32,884 nt of DNA from Helicobacteraceae bacterium (GCA_024635885.1 JAGXIA010000028.1:1-32884); one strand, 5' to 3'; counted from the stretch's first letter, positions 19,037 through 28,516 are shown. A program made the numbers and translations. Notes: a model not told the origin generated them from the letters alone.

Positions 19037-19507
19037 ATGAGATTCAGAGACATAAAAAAACAATCACACAACAACACTCAAACTAAAAAGCAAGACTCAG
19101 CTGTTATTTATGCTAGTTATATAGATAAAATAAAAGCATTGATTACTGATATATTTATGATATATGGGCCTATACTTTACGTTATGGCTTATGGTGTTAT
19201 GAATGGAAAAGATGATTTTCAGTCGTCTCAATTAGCGCCGCTTATAGGAGTGACACTTTACGGTCTTGTATATGCCATGTTTCTTTCAAAGTTTGGTCAA
19301 ACTCCGGGTAAAAAAGCCTACAACATCAAAGTTGTTGATTTTAAGACACATAAAAATATATCTTTCTTTAGAGCGCTATTTCGTTTTGTTGCATTTTTAT
19401 TTTCAGCAACTATCGTTATTGGCCTACTAGTTCCACTTTTTAGAAAAGACAAACGATCACTTCATGATTTACTGGCTTCTACAGCTGTAATCTCCATCAA
19501 ATCTTAA
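19037..19507 (+). CDS. RDD-family membrane protein
   Basis: RDD domain arrangement, FGQTPGKKAYNIKVVDFKT, LFRKDKRSLHDLLASTAVI. Confidence 0.85.
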   Translation: MRFRDIKKQSHNNTQTKKQDSAVIYASYIDKIKALITDIFMIYGPILYVMAYGVMNGKDDFQSSQLAPLIGVTLYGLVYAMFLSKFGQTPGKKAYNIKVVDFKTHKNISFFRALFRFVAFLFSATIVIGLLVPLFRKDKRSLHDLLASTAVISIKS

Positions 19508-19620
19508 AATTTCTCCTCATAATTTAGCTTGGGTTGGTTTAGACTATAGGTTCGAAACAAATAACAATATTTTAAAGAAAAAGTTCCTTATTTTAGCAAT
19601 AGATAAACTTTGATTTTACT

Positions 19621-19640
19621 TCTACAAGATATAATACATT
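19621..19640 (+). promoter_or_regulatory. Promoter-like element copy 1 (TCTACAAGATATAATACATT)
   Basis: Contains TATAAT; matches 19831-19850 at 18 of 20 positions. Confidence 0.45.
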
Positions 19641-19656
19641 ATAAAATAAATAATAA

Positions 19657-19791
19657 TTACTGCACAATCTTGTTAAGTACTACCTTACGCAAGATGCACA
19701 AGAGCCTGAGCAAAAGTGTGAAACAGCTATAGAAAATAAAGTGGACAAAGAGAGTGAGACTAGCTTTAGTTATATAAGAGATGAAGAATAA
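19657..19791 (+). pseudogene. Possible small ORF remnant (LLHNLVKYYLTQDAQEPEQKCETAIENKVDKESETSFSYIRDEE*)
   Basis: 44 open codons ending in TAA, hydrophilic coding-like content, no ATG start, lying in an otherwise AT-rich intergenic gap. Confidence 0.35.
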
Positions 19792-19830
19792 TTTTTTAAT
19801 TTACATATTTTAAGTCAACATTTTTTTATT

Positions 19831-19850
19831 TCCACAAGATATAATACCTT
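19831..19850 (+). promoter_or_regulatory. Promoter-like element copy 2 (TCCACAAGATATAATACCTT), upstream of moaA
   Basis: TATAAT at 19840-19845, 69 nt before the moaA ATG. Confidence 0.55.
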
Positions 19851-19914
19851 TATTATTAAGATTACCAATAGAATTAAGCATAAAAGAGTGCGAGCTAAAA
19901 AATGAGGACAATTA

Positions 19915-20880
19915 ATGCTAATTGATAGCTACGATAGAGTAGTTGATTACCTTCGGGTGTCAGTTACAGAGAGATGTAATTTCAGGTGTCAGTACTGTAT
20001 GCCTGAAAAACCTTTTTCTTGGGTTCCAAAAGAGAATTTATTATCATTTGAAGAACTATTTGAATTTATGAAGATAGCCATAGACGAAGGTGTTAAAAAG
20101 ATTCGAATTACCGGTGGAGAGCCACTGCTTAGAGAAGACTTAGATAAATTCATAAAAATGATATACGATTATAAACCCAGTGTAGATTTAGCCATGACAA
20201 CAAATGCCTTTCTTCTTAAGGGAACTGCACAAATGTTAAAAGATGCTGGACTTCAGCGTATAAACGTTTCTATAGATACACTAAAACCAGAAGTAGCTCT
20301 TGCCATTGCCGGAAAAGATGTTTTAAAAAATGTACTCGAAGGTGTTGATGAAGCTTTGAAAGTCGGTTTAAAAGTTAAAGCAAATATGGTCCCTATGAAG
20401 GGTATGAACGCAGACGAGATTATAGATGTTTTAGAGTATTGTAAAGAACGTAATATGAGCGTACGCTTTATAGAGTATATGGAAAATGCACATGCCAAAG
20501 CAGATATAAGCGGAATGAAATCTGATGAACTTTTAGAGATTTTAAGAACTAAATATAGTTTTGAAGACAATGGCTTTGACGGTTCATCACCATCACACTA
20601 CTATACTATGGATGATGGTTATAAATTTGGAATCATTGAGCCGTATGAAGATGATTTTTGTAAAAAATGTAACCGTATCAGACTCACAGCAGAAGGAAAT
20701 CTGATTCCTTGTCTTTATTTTGATGAGGCTATGAGCATTCGTGAATCTATCAGAAAAGGCGATATCAAAGGGGCTGCTTTAGTACTAAAAGAAGTTGTTA
20801 GAACTAAACCAGAAAAAAATCGTTGGGGTGGTGAAGATGGAGAAATTTCATCACGTGCATTTTATGAGACGGGTGGCTGA
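19915..20880 (+). CDS. moaA: GTP 3',8-cyclase MoaA
   Basis: [17 protein letters not shown] radical SAM motif, [11 protein letters not shown]-terminal [19 protein letters not shown]. Confidence 0.96.
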   Translation: MLIDSYDRVVDYLRVSVTERCNFRCQYCMPEKPFSWVPKENLLSFEELFEFMKIAIDEGVKKIRITGGEPLLREDLDKFIKMIYDYKPSVDLAMTTNAFLLKGTAQMLKDAGLQRINVSIDTLKPEVALAIAGKDVLKNVLEGVDEALKVGLKVKANMVPMKGMNADEIIDVLEYCKERNMSVRFIEYMENAHAKADISGMKSDELLEILRTKYSFEDNGFDGSSPSHYYTMDDGYKFGIIEPYEDDFCKKCNRIRLTAEGNLIPCLYFDEAMSIRESIRKGDIKGAALVLKEVVRTKPEKNRWGGEDGEISSRAFYETGG

Positions 20881-21638
20881 TGTTATACCTTGTAGAACAT
20901 TTTTACTCCATCCAAGGTGAGGGAAGATACACAGGTGTACCATCACTTTTTTTTCGTTTTGGCGGTTGTAACATGAAGTGTGAAGGCTTCGGCTGTGAGG
21001 AAAAAGCATCGGATGGAACTGTTGTTTTAGGCTGTGATACAGTTTATGCAGTAAATAAAGAACATTTTTCACAAAACTGGATCCCGATAAAAAACGCACA
21101 AGAACTTTTAAATATTTTAGAACTTTATGAACTTCCACATGCCGTAGATATAGTTCTTACTGGCGGTGAACCGCTTATTTATGCCAATGATGAAATATTT
21201 GTAAAGTTTTTGAATGTCCTACATGAAAATGGGCATCAAATTACTTTTGAGACGAACGGATCTTTGGATATAGATTTTGAAAAATACCCTATTTACAAAA
21301 AGTGCATATTCGCACTTTCAGTGAAGTTGTCTAACTCAAATGAACCTTTTTCAAAAAGAGTTCGAGGCAATGTTATTTATAATATTGCATCAAATGCAAA
21401 AGAAGCTTTTTTCAAATTCAGTATAGATGCAGAGTCCATAGACCTAGGCTTAGAAGAAGAAATAGAGAGTATAATTATTCACTCTGCTAAAACAAAAGTC
21501 TATTGTATGCCCCTCGGCGGCTCAAAAGAGGAAGTAGAACGAAATACAGAACCGCTTATTGAGTTTTGTAAGTCCAAAGGCTACAACTTCAGCGATAGGC
21601 TTCATATACGTATTTGGGACCAAAACAAAGGAGTTTAA
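20880..21638 (+). CDS. queE: 7-carboxy-7-deazaguanine synthase QueE
   Basis: YSIQGEGRYTGVPSLFFRFGGCNMKC and VLTGGEPLIY; ATG overlaps the moaA TGA. Confidence 0.92.
   Translation: MLYLVEHFYSIQGEGRYTGVPSLFFRFGGCNMKCEGFGCEEKASDGTVVLGCDTVYAVNKEHFSQNWIPIKNAQELLNILELYELPHAVDIVLTGGEPLIYANDEIFVKFLNVLHENGHQITFETNGSLDIDFEKYPIYKKCIFALSVKLSNSNEPFSKRVRGNVIYNIASNAKEAFFKFSIDAESIDLGLEEEIESIIIHSAKTKVYCMPLGGSKEEVERNTEPLIEFCKSKGYNFSDRLHIRIWDQNKGV
21133..21144 (+). repeat. One-mismatch copy of the 12-mer (TTCCACATGCCG)
   Basis: 11/12 match in queE (peptide LPHAV). Confidence 0.8.
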
Positions 21639-21640
21639 TC

Positions 21641-22222
21641 ATGATTATAAGAAAACTGTTTAAATTTGAAAATGCCCATATTGTTCGAGGATGCTCAAGC
21701 ATAAAATGTAAGCAGTCTTTGCATGGACATTCATATAAAGTAGAACTTCTTTTTGAGTCTAATTTTTTAGATAAGGGACAGATGGTCTTTGATTTTGGGC
21801 TTATGAAACAAAATATGAAAGCTTTAGTTGAAAGTTTTGATCACGCGATTGCTCTTTGGAATGCAGATGACAAAGAATATGTGAATGACATGAAAAAACA
21901 CTCCGCTAGATGGGTAGAACTTCCAGTTTCTCCATCTGCCGAACAGTTCAGCAGAGTCATATTTGTTATGATAGATAATCTTTTAAAGTTAACAACTACT
22001 GTAAACGGCGAAAAAGAAGTAAGTCTTCACAGCGTGATAGTCCATGAAACAGAGACCGGCTATGCACAAGGCTTTAAAGAAGATGCTTATTCTAAAAATA
22101 TGGGCAGAATTGACTTAGATAAAATTATTTTTTCTGATGCTGTTATAAATGAGTGGGCAGACTCCCAACTGTGGGAGAAAATAAAAAAAGGGGCGATGTT
22201 CATTAACCCTAAAGAGGTTTAG
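21641..22222 (+). CDS. queD: 6-carboxytetrahydropterin synthase QueD-like
   Basis: FKFENAHIVRGC...SLHGHSYKVELLFE, FDFGLMK, FDHAIALW; ATG at 21641, downstream of the track start. Confidence 0.9.
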   Translation: MIIRKLFKFENAHIVRGCSSIKCKQSLHGHSYKVELLFESNFLDKGQMVFDFGLMKQNMKALVESFDHAIALWNADDKEYVNDMKKHSARWVELPVSPSAEQFSRVIFVMIDNLLKLTTTVNGEKEVSLHSVIVHETETGYAQGFKEDAYSKNMGRIDLDKIIFSDAVINEWADSQLWEKIKKGAMFINPKEV

Positions 22223-23432
22223 TAACTAAATCAACGCTCTCTTTAGAAGTAAAACTAAACTTTGTAGAAATAATTTTCACACAAGTTCCACATGCCAAGA
22301 AATCACAAGCTTCATCAATCATAATATAAGAATTTGAAGTTGCAAGTGGTGAAACCATACCTGGTGAAAATTTGTCACAAGGTGTAAAATACTCTCCATC
22401 AAAGTAGCCGGGAACTAAAGTTCTTCTTCCGGCTCTTAGTTTATAATCTTCTTTCATTTTTGCTGTTATGGTGTTTAAGTATTTTGAGGTGTCACCGCTT
22501 AATGCCCAGACTATACTGCTTCCAAAAAGTTCAAAGTTTAATGCCGCAGCTAATGGATTTCCCGGAAGATTTAAAACAAAGGTATTTCCCATACGACCAA
22601 AAGTTGTAGGTTTGCCGGGTTTTATCTCTATTTTTTCAAAAAATATTTCATAATCAAAGGCACCAAATGCCTCTTTTGTAAAGTCAGCATCACCGACACT
22701 GACTCCGCCGCTTGTGATGATTAAATCACAATCTTGCGCGCTTTTTATATGTTCCCTAATATCTTCAAGAGTGTCACTAGCTGTACCGATAAACTCTACC
22801 TCACATCCAAGTTCTTGTGCTCTTGCAAAAAAAGTAGGTGTATTTGTATTATAAAGTTGAAAAGGCTCAACATTTTCAAAGTGCATTTTCAACTCATTTC
22901 CAGAGGCGAAAAGAGCAACTTTTGGCTTTTTATATACTTTTATATGGCTAATGCCTTGAGAAGTTAGCAGGGTAATTTGATGAGCATTCAGTTTATCACC
23001 ACTTTTTAAAAGTAAGTCCCCACTTTTAATATCTTCACCCGACATTCGGATATGTCTGGAAATAACTAAATTTTGGGGAAGTTTTACGCCATTTTCACAC
23101 TCTGTTATATCTTCAATAGGGACAATACATTGTGTCCCAAACGGAATTTTTGCACCTGTCATAATTTTAATAGCAAATCCACATGCCAACTCTTCATCGG
23201 AGTTGTCTCCTGCAAAAATGGTATGATTGACTTGTACACAGGCATCTGAATCTGAAACTTTTACAGCATAGCCATCCATGGCTGAGTTGTCGTATGGAGG
23301 TAAGTTGTGAGTAGCTATAACATCTTTGGCTAATACATAGCCCAAAGCCTGTTCAATCGGTAATATTTTTATAGACCTGGTTGACACATTTTTATAAATT
23401 AAATCTAATGCTTCTTCTACGGTAACAGCCAT
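22209..23432 (-). CDS. moeA: Molybdopterin molybdenumtransferase MoeA
   Basis: LPPYDNSAMDGYAV, IMTGAKIPFGTQCIVPIE, ITSGGVSVGDADF, KPGKPTTFG, LPGNPLAA. Confidence 0.96.
   Translation of the reverse strand: MAVTVEEALDLIYKNVSTRSIKILPIEQALGYVLAKDVIATHNLPPYDNSAMDGYAVKVSDSDACVQVNHTIFAGDNSDEELACGFAIKIMTGAKIPFGTQCIVPIEDITECENGVKLPQNLVISRHIRMSGEDIKSGDLLLKSGDKLNAHQITLLTSQGISHIKVYKKPKVALFASGNELKMHFENVEPFQLYNTNTPTFFARAQELGCEVEFIGTASDTLEDIREHIKSAQDCDLIITSGGVSVGDADFTKEAFGAFDYEIFFEKIEIKPGKPTTFGRMGNTFVLNLPGNPLAAALNFELFGSSIVWALSGDTSKYLNTITAKMKEDYKLRAGRRTLVPGYFDGEYFTPCDKFSPGMVSPLATSNSYIMIDEACDFLACGTCVKIISTKFSFTSKESVDLVTKPL
22286..22297 (+). repeat. Exact copy of dispersed 12-mer
   Basis: TTCCACATGCCA on + strand within moeA (moeA peptide LACGT). 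Confidence 0.95.
23177..23188 (+). repeat. One-mismatch copy of the 12-mer (ATCCACATGCCA)
   Basis: 11/12 match within moeA (moeA peptide LACGF). Confidence 0.8.
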
Positions 23433-23816
23433 TTTTGCCTCTTGTAAGATAGTTATTGTAAAATTTCGTTATGAATAAAATGTATGATACGAGTATTGTA
23501 ACACATATTATTTTCTTAAGGTATTAAAAATACTAGATATCCCCATACACGATTAGACCTATTCAATACTTCAAAACTTCTTATATTATTAAATTAATAT
23601 TAACAATCGTCTTTAAATTATGTAATTGGTATTAGACTTGAATTATCTAGAATGATTTTAAGTATTCTAAGAGAAGCTAGATTTATAATTTTATCATTCT
23701 GTTATACATTATCTAGTCGTGAGCTTCACAAACTTTCAGAATTTGTATTCATTCATTAGAACGGATCATACATTCATATTATCTACGTTTAAAAACGTCT
23801 CAAAAGGACAAATCAA

Positions 23817-26165
23817 ATGAAAACATTCAAACAATACTCAAATTTAGCAATTATCTCTATGCTTTTTATGCTGACAATTTTTGCAGCAGGTTGTGGCAGT
23901 GACAATACAACAAATCCACCTCAAAATAGCATCTCTCTCTCCGGTACAGCTGTTGATGGATACATCAGTGGAGCTACAGTATGTTTAGATGTAGATAGCA
24001 GTGGCATCTGTGAAAGTACAGAACCAACAACAACTACAGCTGCAGATGGTTCATTTAGTTTTACTAATGTGGAAGTAGCAGACAATCTTCTTTTTCCTGT
24101 AATAGTTTCTGGTGGAATTGATACTGCTACCAATAAGTTATTTATTGGTGAAATCAAGAATATCATAAATAGTGCGACTATAACAGCAGATGCACAACTG
24201 AATGTAACCCCATTAACAGACCTCATAGCAGTCTCTTTTCTTCAATCAACTATTAAGAGTGTAGAAACTTTCAATAACTCTAAAACAGAGATAGCAGATG
24301 TATTTGGCATCTCAGAAGCAGATGTAACAGCAGACCCTATGACAAATGTATTTGTATTTGCAAAGTCACAAGAGGTTCAGCAGATAAAAGCACTGATAGA
24401 AATAACAGCTAGCAAGGCTAAAGATAATCATCTTAGCGCAGCAGAAAAACTTGTGTTACAGAATGCAATAAAAGAAGCACTTGTAACTCAAATAAAGGCA
24501 ACTATAGGTACAAATCTTGAGATAGATAAAGTACTGGCTGAAGTCGAAAGCAAATCCAGTATAACAATTCCTGACAATGAAAAAATATTTGTTGCGGCAG
24601 AAGTTGCAAAAGTCCAAACTACACTTGATTTAGCAACAAGTTCTACAACTACAGATAAGCTAAATGAACTCCAAACTGGATTAGAAGCAGAGCTGATAGT
24701 GGCAGTTACATCAATTAATGATGCTCTTGCTGAGGAAACTATTACAGTTGTAGATATTAGTGATAGTGCTCAACTGATAACTCAAGGTGAGACAATTAAA
24801 GCGGATACTATCACACCTACAGTAACATCGATGGAACCTAATACTAATGCTACGAATGTGTCAATCAATAAGAACATCAGTGTCCTCTTTAATGAATCAC
24901 TTACTCCTTCAACAGTAAATACAACTACTTTTAGCTTAGCTACTACAAGCGGTGCTACAGCTGTTGATGGTACAGTGAGTTATTCTGGCAACACTATAGT
25001 TTTCAATCCTATTGTAAATCTTAGCGCAGGGACTGAATATACGGCGACAATCACTACTGATGTTAAAGATTTAGCCGGTAATGCTTTAGCAGTTGCTAAA
25101 GTTTGGAGTTTTACAACAGGAACCATAGAGGACACTGTTGCACCTACAGTGACATCGATGGTACCTAATTCTAATGCTACAAATGTGTCTACTGACAGAA
25201 GTGTCAGTGTACTCTTTAGTGAATCACTTAACCCTTCAACAGTGAAGACAACTACTGTTAGCTTAGCTACTACAATCGGAGCTACAGCTGTTGATGGTAC
25301 AGTTAGTTATTCTGGCAACACTATAGTCTTCAATCCTATTGTAAATCTTAGTGCAGGGACTGAATATACTGCGACAATTACGACTGGAGTTAAGGACTTA
25401 GCTGGAAATGCTTTAGCAGTTGCTAAGGTTTGGAGTTTTACAACAGCATCAGCGCCTATAGTGCCTCCCCCACCTCCTTCAGCATCAGGTCCATCTCCTG
25501 TAAATCTAGGCACAGCGGGAAATTTCGTAATCCTTGCTAAAACGGCAGTATCAACCACAGGTGCTACTGCAATAACAGGCGATGTAGGCGTTAGTCCGGC
25601 TGCTCAAACTTATGTAACGGGATTTTCTGAGACTCTTGACAGTACTACTACATTTGCAACATCACCTTTAGTGACAGGAAAGATATATGCGGCAGATATG
25701 ACATCTCCAACTTCATCCAACCTAACCACGGCGGTCAGCAATATGGAAACTGCATACACAGATGCAGCAGGGAGAACAACGCCTGATTATACTGAATTAG
25801 GTGCAGGTGATGTGAGCGGTAAGACTCTTGCTCCAGGTCTTTATAAATGGGGTACAGGTGTTTTAATAACAGATGTAGGTGTAACTATTTCGGGTAGTGC
25901 AACTGACACCTGGATCTTTCAGATAGCAGGAGACCTAACTGTGAACAATGGTGCAATTGTAACCTTAGCCGGTGGTGCATTAGCTAAAAACATCTTCTGG
26001 CAAGTTGCGGGAGGCACAGGCGTATCCCTTGGAACAACATCACAGTTTAAAGGTGTAGTATTGGCACAAAAAGGCATTGTTGTAAATACTGGCGCAACAG
26101 TCAACGGCAGACTCTTAGCACAGACAGCAGTTACCTTAAACGCCAACGCTGTTACACAGCCTTAA
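23817..26165 (+). CDS. Lipoprotein with two Big_5-like Ig repeats and a C-terminal DUF3494 (ice-binding-like) domain
   Basis: Lipobox FAAGC; two 109-aa repeats (PTVTSM.PN.NATNVS...VWSFTT); C-terminal VNLGTAGNFVILAKTAVSTTGATAITGDVGVSPAA...DTWIFQIAGDLTVNNGAIVTLAGGALAKNIFWQVAGG...FKGVVLAQKGIVVNTGATVNGRLLAQTAVTL is diagnostic of DUF3494. Confidence 0.9.
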   Translation: MKTFKQYSNLAIISMLFMLTIFAAGCGSDNTTNPPQNSISLSGTAVDGYISGATVCLDVDSSGICESTEPTTTTAADGSFSFTNVEVADNLLFPVIVSGGIDTATNKLFIGEIKNIINSATITADAQLNVTPLTDLIAVSFLQSTIKSVETFNNSKTEIADVFGISEADVTADPMTNVFVFAKSQEVQQIKALIEITASKAKDNHLSAAEKLVLQNAIKEALVTQIKATIGTNLEIDKVLAEVESKSSITIPDNEKIFVAAEVAKVQTTLDLATSSTTTDKLNELQTGLEAELIVAVTSINDALAEETITVVDISDSAQLITQGETIKADTITPTVTSMEPNTNATNVSINKNISVLFNESLTPSTVNTTTFSLATTSGATAVDGTVSYSGNTIVFNPIVNLSAGTEYTATITTDVKDLAGNALAVAKVWSFTTGTIEDTVAPTVTSMVPNSNATNVSTDRSVSVLFSESLNPSTVKTTTVSLATTIGATAVDGTVSYSGNTIVFNPIVNLSAGTEYTATITTGVKDLAGNALAVAKVWSFTTASAPIVPPPPPSASGPSPVNLGTAGNFVILAKTAVSTTGATAITGDVGVSPAAQTYVTGFSETLDSTTTFATSPLVTGKIYAADMTSPTSSNLTTAVSNMETAYTDAAGRTTPDYTELGAGDVSGKTLAPGLYKWGTGVLITDVGVTISGSATDTWIFQIAGDLTVNNGAIVTLAGGALAKNIFWQVAGGTGVSLGTTSQFKGVVLAQKGIVVNTGATVNGRLLAQTAVTLNANAVTQP
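24814..25447 (+). repeat. Two tandem copies of a 327-bp (109-codon) unit
   Basis: CACCTACAGT at 24814 and 25141; long near-identical DNA segments in both units (e.g. CTACAGCTGTTGATGGTACAG). Confidence 0.9.
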
Positions 26166-26246
26166 TTAAAACTAGATAGTCTACAAAAAAACAGACTTTC
26201 TCTGAAGGCTCTTCTTTAGAGTGACTCGCAAGTAATTTCTGCAAAT

Positions 26247-26270
26247 AGTTCCACGCTCCTTTGTGGGACT
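26247..26270. repeat. Degenerate REP-like palindrome AGTTCCACgctcctttGTGGGACT
   Basis: 8-bp arms with one G-U mismatch; resembles 18957-18979. Confidence 0.55.
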
Positions 26271-26351
26271 ATATACCTCTTTATAACCCCTATTACCAAA
26301 ATGTAATAAAGTTTTACTATAATAACAATCTAATAAAAAAAGGTAATTTTA

Positions 26352-26786
26352 ATGCAAAATAAAAACAGAAGAAATGCGTTCTCACTTATAGAGTTAATGA
26401 TAGTTATAGTCATCTTGGGGCTTTTAGCAGCTATGGTTATGCCGAGTCTTACAGGTAAAGGAGAAGAGGCTAAAAGAAATTTGGTTTGTGTTCAGATGAA
26501 AAGTATTTATAATGGTGCTTTAGATATGTTTAAAATTAACAACAGTACGTACCCAACAACTGCTGAAGGTCTTGAGGCTTTAGTGAAAAACCCGGATGTT
26601 GAGAAATATTCAAACTATTCATCAAGCGGATATTTTAAAGATTCTAAACTACCAAAAGATTCTTGGGGTAATAACTTCATATATCTAAACAACGATGGGA
26701 CTGTTGAGCTTATCTCTTTAGGGGCAGACAAAAAAGAGGGTGGAGCAGATGAAGGCTTAGATATCAAAATGAGTGAGTGTAAATAG
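26352..26786 (+). CDS. gspG: Type II secretion major pseudopilin GspG
   Basis: Prepilin motif NAFSLIELMIVIVILGLLAAMVMPSLTGKGEEAKR; YPTTAEGLEALVKNP; SWGNNFIY. Confidence 0.93.
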   Translation: MQNKNRRNAFSLIELMIVIVILGLLAAMVMPSLTGKGEEAKRNLVCVQMKSIYNGALDMFKINNSTYPTTAEGLEALVKNPDVEKYSNYSSSGYFKDSKLPKDSWGNNFIYLNNDGTVELISLGADKKEGGADEGLDIKMSECK

Positions 26787-26789
26787 ACA

Positions 26790-27305
26790 TTGAAAAAAGC
26801 CTTTTCTCTGATTGAATTAATGATAGTTATTATGATAATTGGAGTTGTCTATACTCTAGCAATTACTAACTTTACAAAACTGAGTGATGATAGCTCAAAA
26901 CTTACTCTCTCAAATCTTAAAGAGTATCTGACTCGAATTCCACATGCCAAGAGTGCTAAGCTTTTTTGTTTAGATGATTGTTCGGAGTGTGATGTTATTG
27001 TTGACGGAGAGAAGCTTGAAACAATTGAAGATTTTTTAGATGAGAGTGTCTTGGTCTATCATTATAACTTTTCATATGGCTTTATGGAAGCCCAAAAAGA
27101 GGTTTATTTTAATAGTGATGACGTTGAAGAGGATGTTTGTTTTTCTTATGAAGTAGACAAAAACGGGGTGGGTAATCAGGTGTTGATAGAGTTTAAAGAG
27201 AAGTTTTATGATATGTCAACATACCTTAGCAAAACGGCGGTATATAATTCTATGCAAGATGCAGTTGAGGCAAGAAAAATTTTGGCAAGAGAAGTTAAGC
27301 GATGA
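26790..27305 (+). CDS. Minor pseudopilin (type II secretion-like)
   Basis: KKAFSLIELMIVIMIIGVVYTLAITNF prepilin N-terminus; TTG start. Confidence 0.85.
   Translation: MKKAFSLIELMIVIMIIGVVYTLAITNFTKLSDDSSKLTLSNLKEYLTRIPHAKSAKLFCLDDCSECDVIVDGEKLETIEDFLDESVLVYHYNFSYGFMEAQKEVYFNSDDVEEDVCFSYEVDKNGVGNQVLIEFKEKFYDMSTYLSKTAVYNSMQDAVEARKILAREVKR
26938..26949 (+). repeat. Exact copy of dispersed 12-mer
   Basis: TTCCACATGCCA in the minor pseudopilin gene (peptide IPHAK). Confidence 0.95.
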
Positions 27306-28516
27306 TTTTTAAATTCAAAGGCATAAACAGTGATGGAAAAAAAGTAAGTGATAAAATAGATGCTACTTCTTTTAGTGAGGTAAAAAGCAAGTTAAAAGCA
27401 AAAAATATTATTTATACGAGCATTACAGAAAACTCAGCATCTTTGTTTGACAACTTAACATTTACTAGAAAATATAAAATACCTGCAAAAGAGCTTTCTG
27501 CACTCTCTCGTGAATTATCTATGTATATTCGCTCTGGCATTACAATAGTCTCTGCATTAAAAGTTATACAGCCACATTATGAAAAAAATAAGAAAATAAA
27601 ACTCTTTTTAGCAACAGTAAGTACGTATCTTGACGAGGGGAAAGATTTTTATACAGCACTTGAGACTCAAAGTGTAGTGGCTCTGCCTGAATTCTTTAAG
27701 CACTCCATAAAAGTAAGTGAGAGCGGCGGTATACTAGATGAAGTCCTGCTAGAACTTTCAAGGTTTTTAAAAGAGCAAGACAGTATAAACAAAGAGATTA
27801 AAGGGGCCTTTGCTTACCCGACTTTTATGATAGTAGTTTCTCTGCTTATGATAGCATTTATGCTCACCTTTGTTGTGCCGCAAATAACCGGAATTTTTGA
27901 GAGCATGGATCAAAAACTTCCAACTCCGACCATTGTAGTAATCGCCCTGGGTGAATTTTTTAGTAATAATTTCACAAGCATTCTTGCCGGTATTTTTATA
28001 TTTGTAGCAGCTTTTGTATTTTTAATGAAAAAGAGTTATAGATTTTCTTACGCAGTGCATAAGCTACTATTAAGACTTCCTCTTTTTGGAGATATTATAC
28101 AAAAGAGCGAATTGGCAAGATTCTCTTATATGGCCTCTTTACTCTCCCGTTCGGGAGTGCCTTTTGTTCAAACAATCAACCTCAGTGCGAACATCTTAAA
28201 TAATTTGGTTTTAAAAGAGCTTTTTGTAGGAGCTTCAAAAAAAGTTGTTGAGGGCGAACTACTTTCTCATGCACTCAATGAAGCAAAAACCAAAATTGAT
28301 TATACTTTTGTGCAGTCTATCGCTCTTGGCGAAGAAACATCTCAGCTTGAAAACGTACTTACAAACATGTCAGAGTTGTATTTTGAGGAGAACCGTGACA
28401 AGATTTCCACACTTTTAACTTTACTTGAACCTGCACTTATGCTTTTTGTAGGGGGAAGCATAGGTTTTATAGTTGCCGCTATGCTTCTTCCAATATTTTC
28501 GATGAGTATTAGCTAA
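27302..28516 (+). CDS. gspF: Type II secretion inner-membrane protein GspF
   Basis: GspF/PilC fold: LSRELSMYIRSGITIVSALKVI, GAFAYPTFMIVVSLLMIAFMLTFVVPQI, LLEPALMLFVGGSIGFIVAAMLLPIF. Confidence 0.92.
   Translation: MIFKFKGINSDGKKVSDKIDATSFSEVKSKLKAKNIIYTSITENSASLFDNLTFTRKYKIPAKELSALSRELSMYIRSGITIVSALKVIQPHYEKNKKIKLFLATVSTYLDEGKDFYTALETQSVVALPEFFKHSIKVSESGGILDEVLLELSRFLKEQDSINKEIKGAFAYPTFMIVVSLLMIAFMLTFVVPQITGIFESMDQKLPTPTIVVIALGEFFSNNFTSILAGIFIFVAAFVFLMKKSYRFSYAVHKLLLRLPLFGDIIQKSELARFSYMASLLSRSGVPFVQTINLSANILNNLVLKELFVGASKKVVEGELLSHALNEAKTKIDYTFVQSIALGEETSQLENVLTNMSELYFEENRDKISTLLTLLEPALMLFVGGSIGFIVAAMLLPIFSMSIS

Noticed and set aside
19528-19560. tRNA-like T-arm string (actataGGTTCGAAAC) after the RDD gene
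   Set aside because: No acceptor stem, D-arm or anticodon arm could be assembled around it.
23785-23798. ACGTTT-AA-AAACGT palindrome just upstream of the DUF3494 lipoprotein gene
   Set aside because: A short AT-rich palindrome occurring once; could be an operator, but nothing supports it.
25307-26146. Antisense ORFs opposite the DUF3494 gene
   Set aside because: Long minus-strand frames here arise from repetitive alanine/threonine/valine codons of the real gene.
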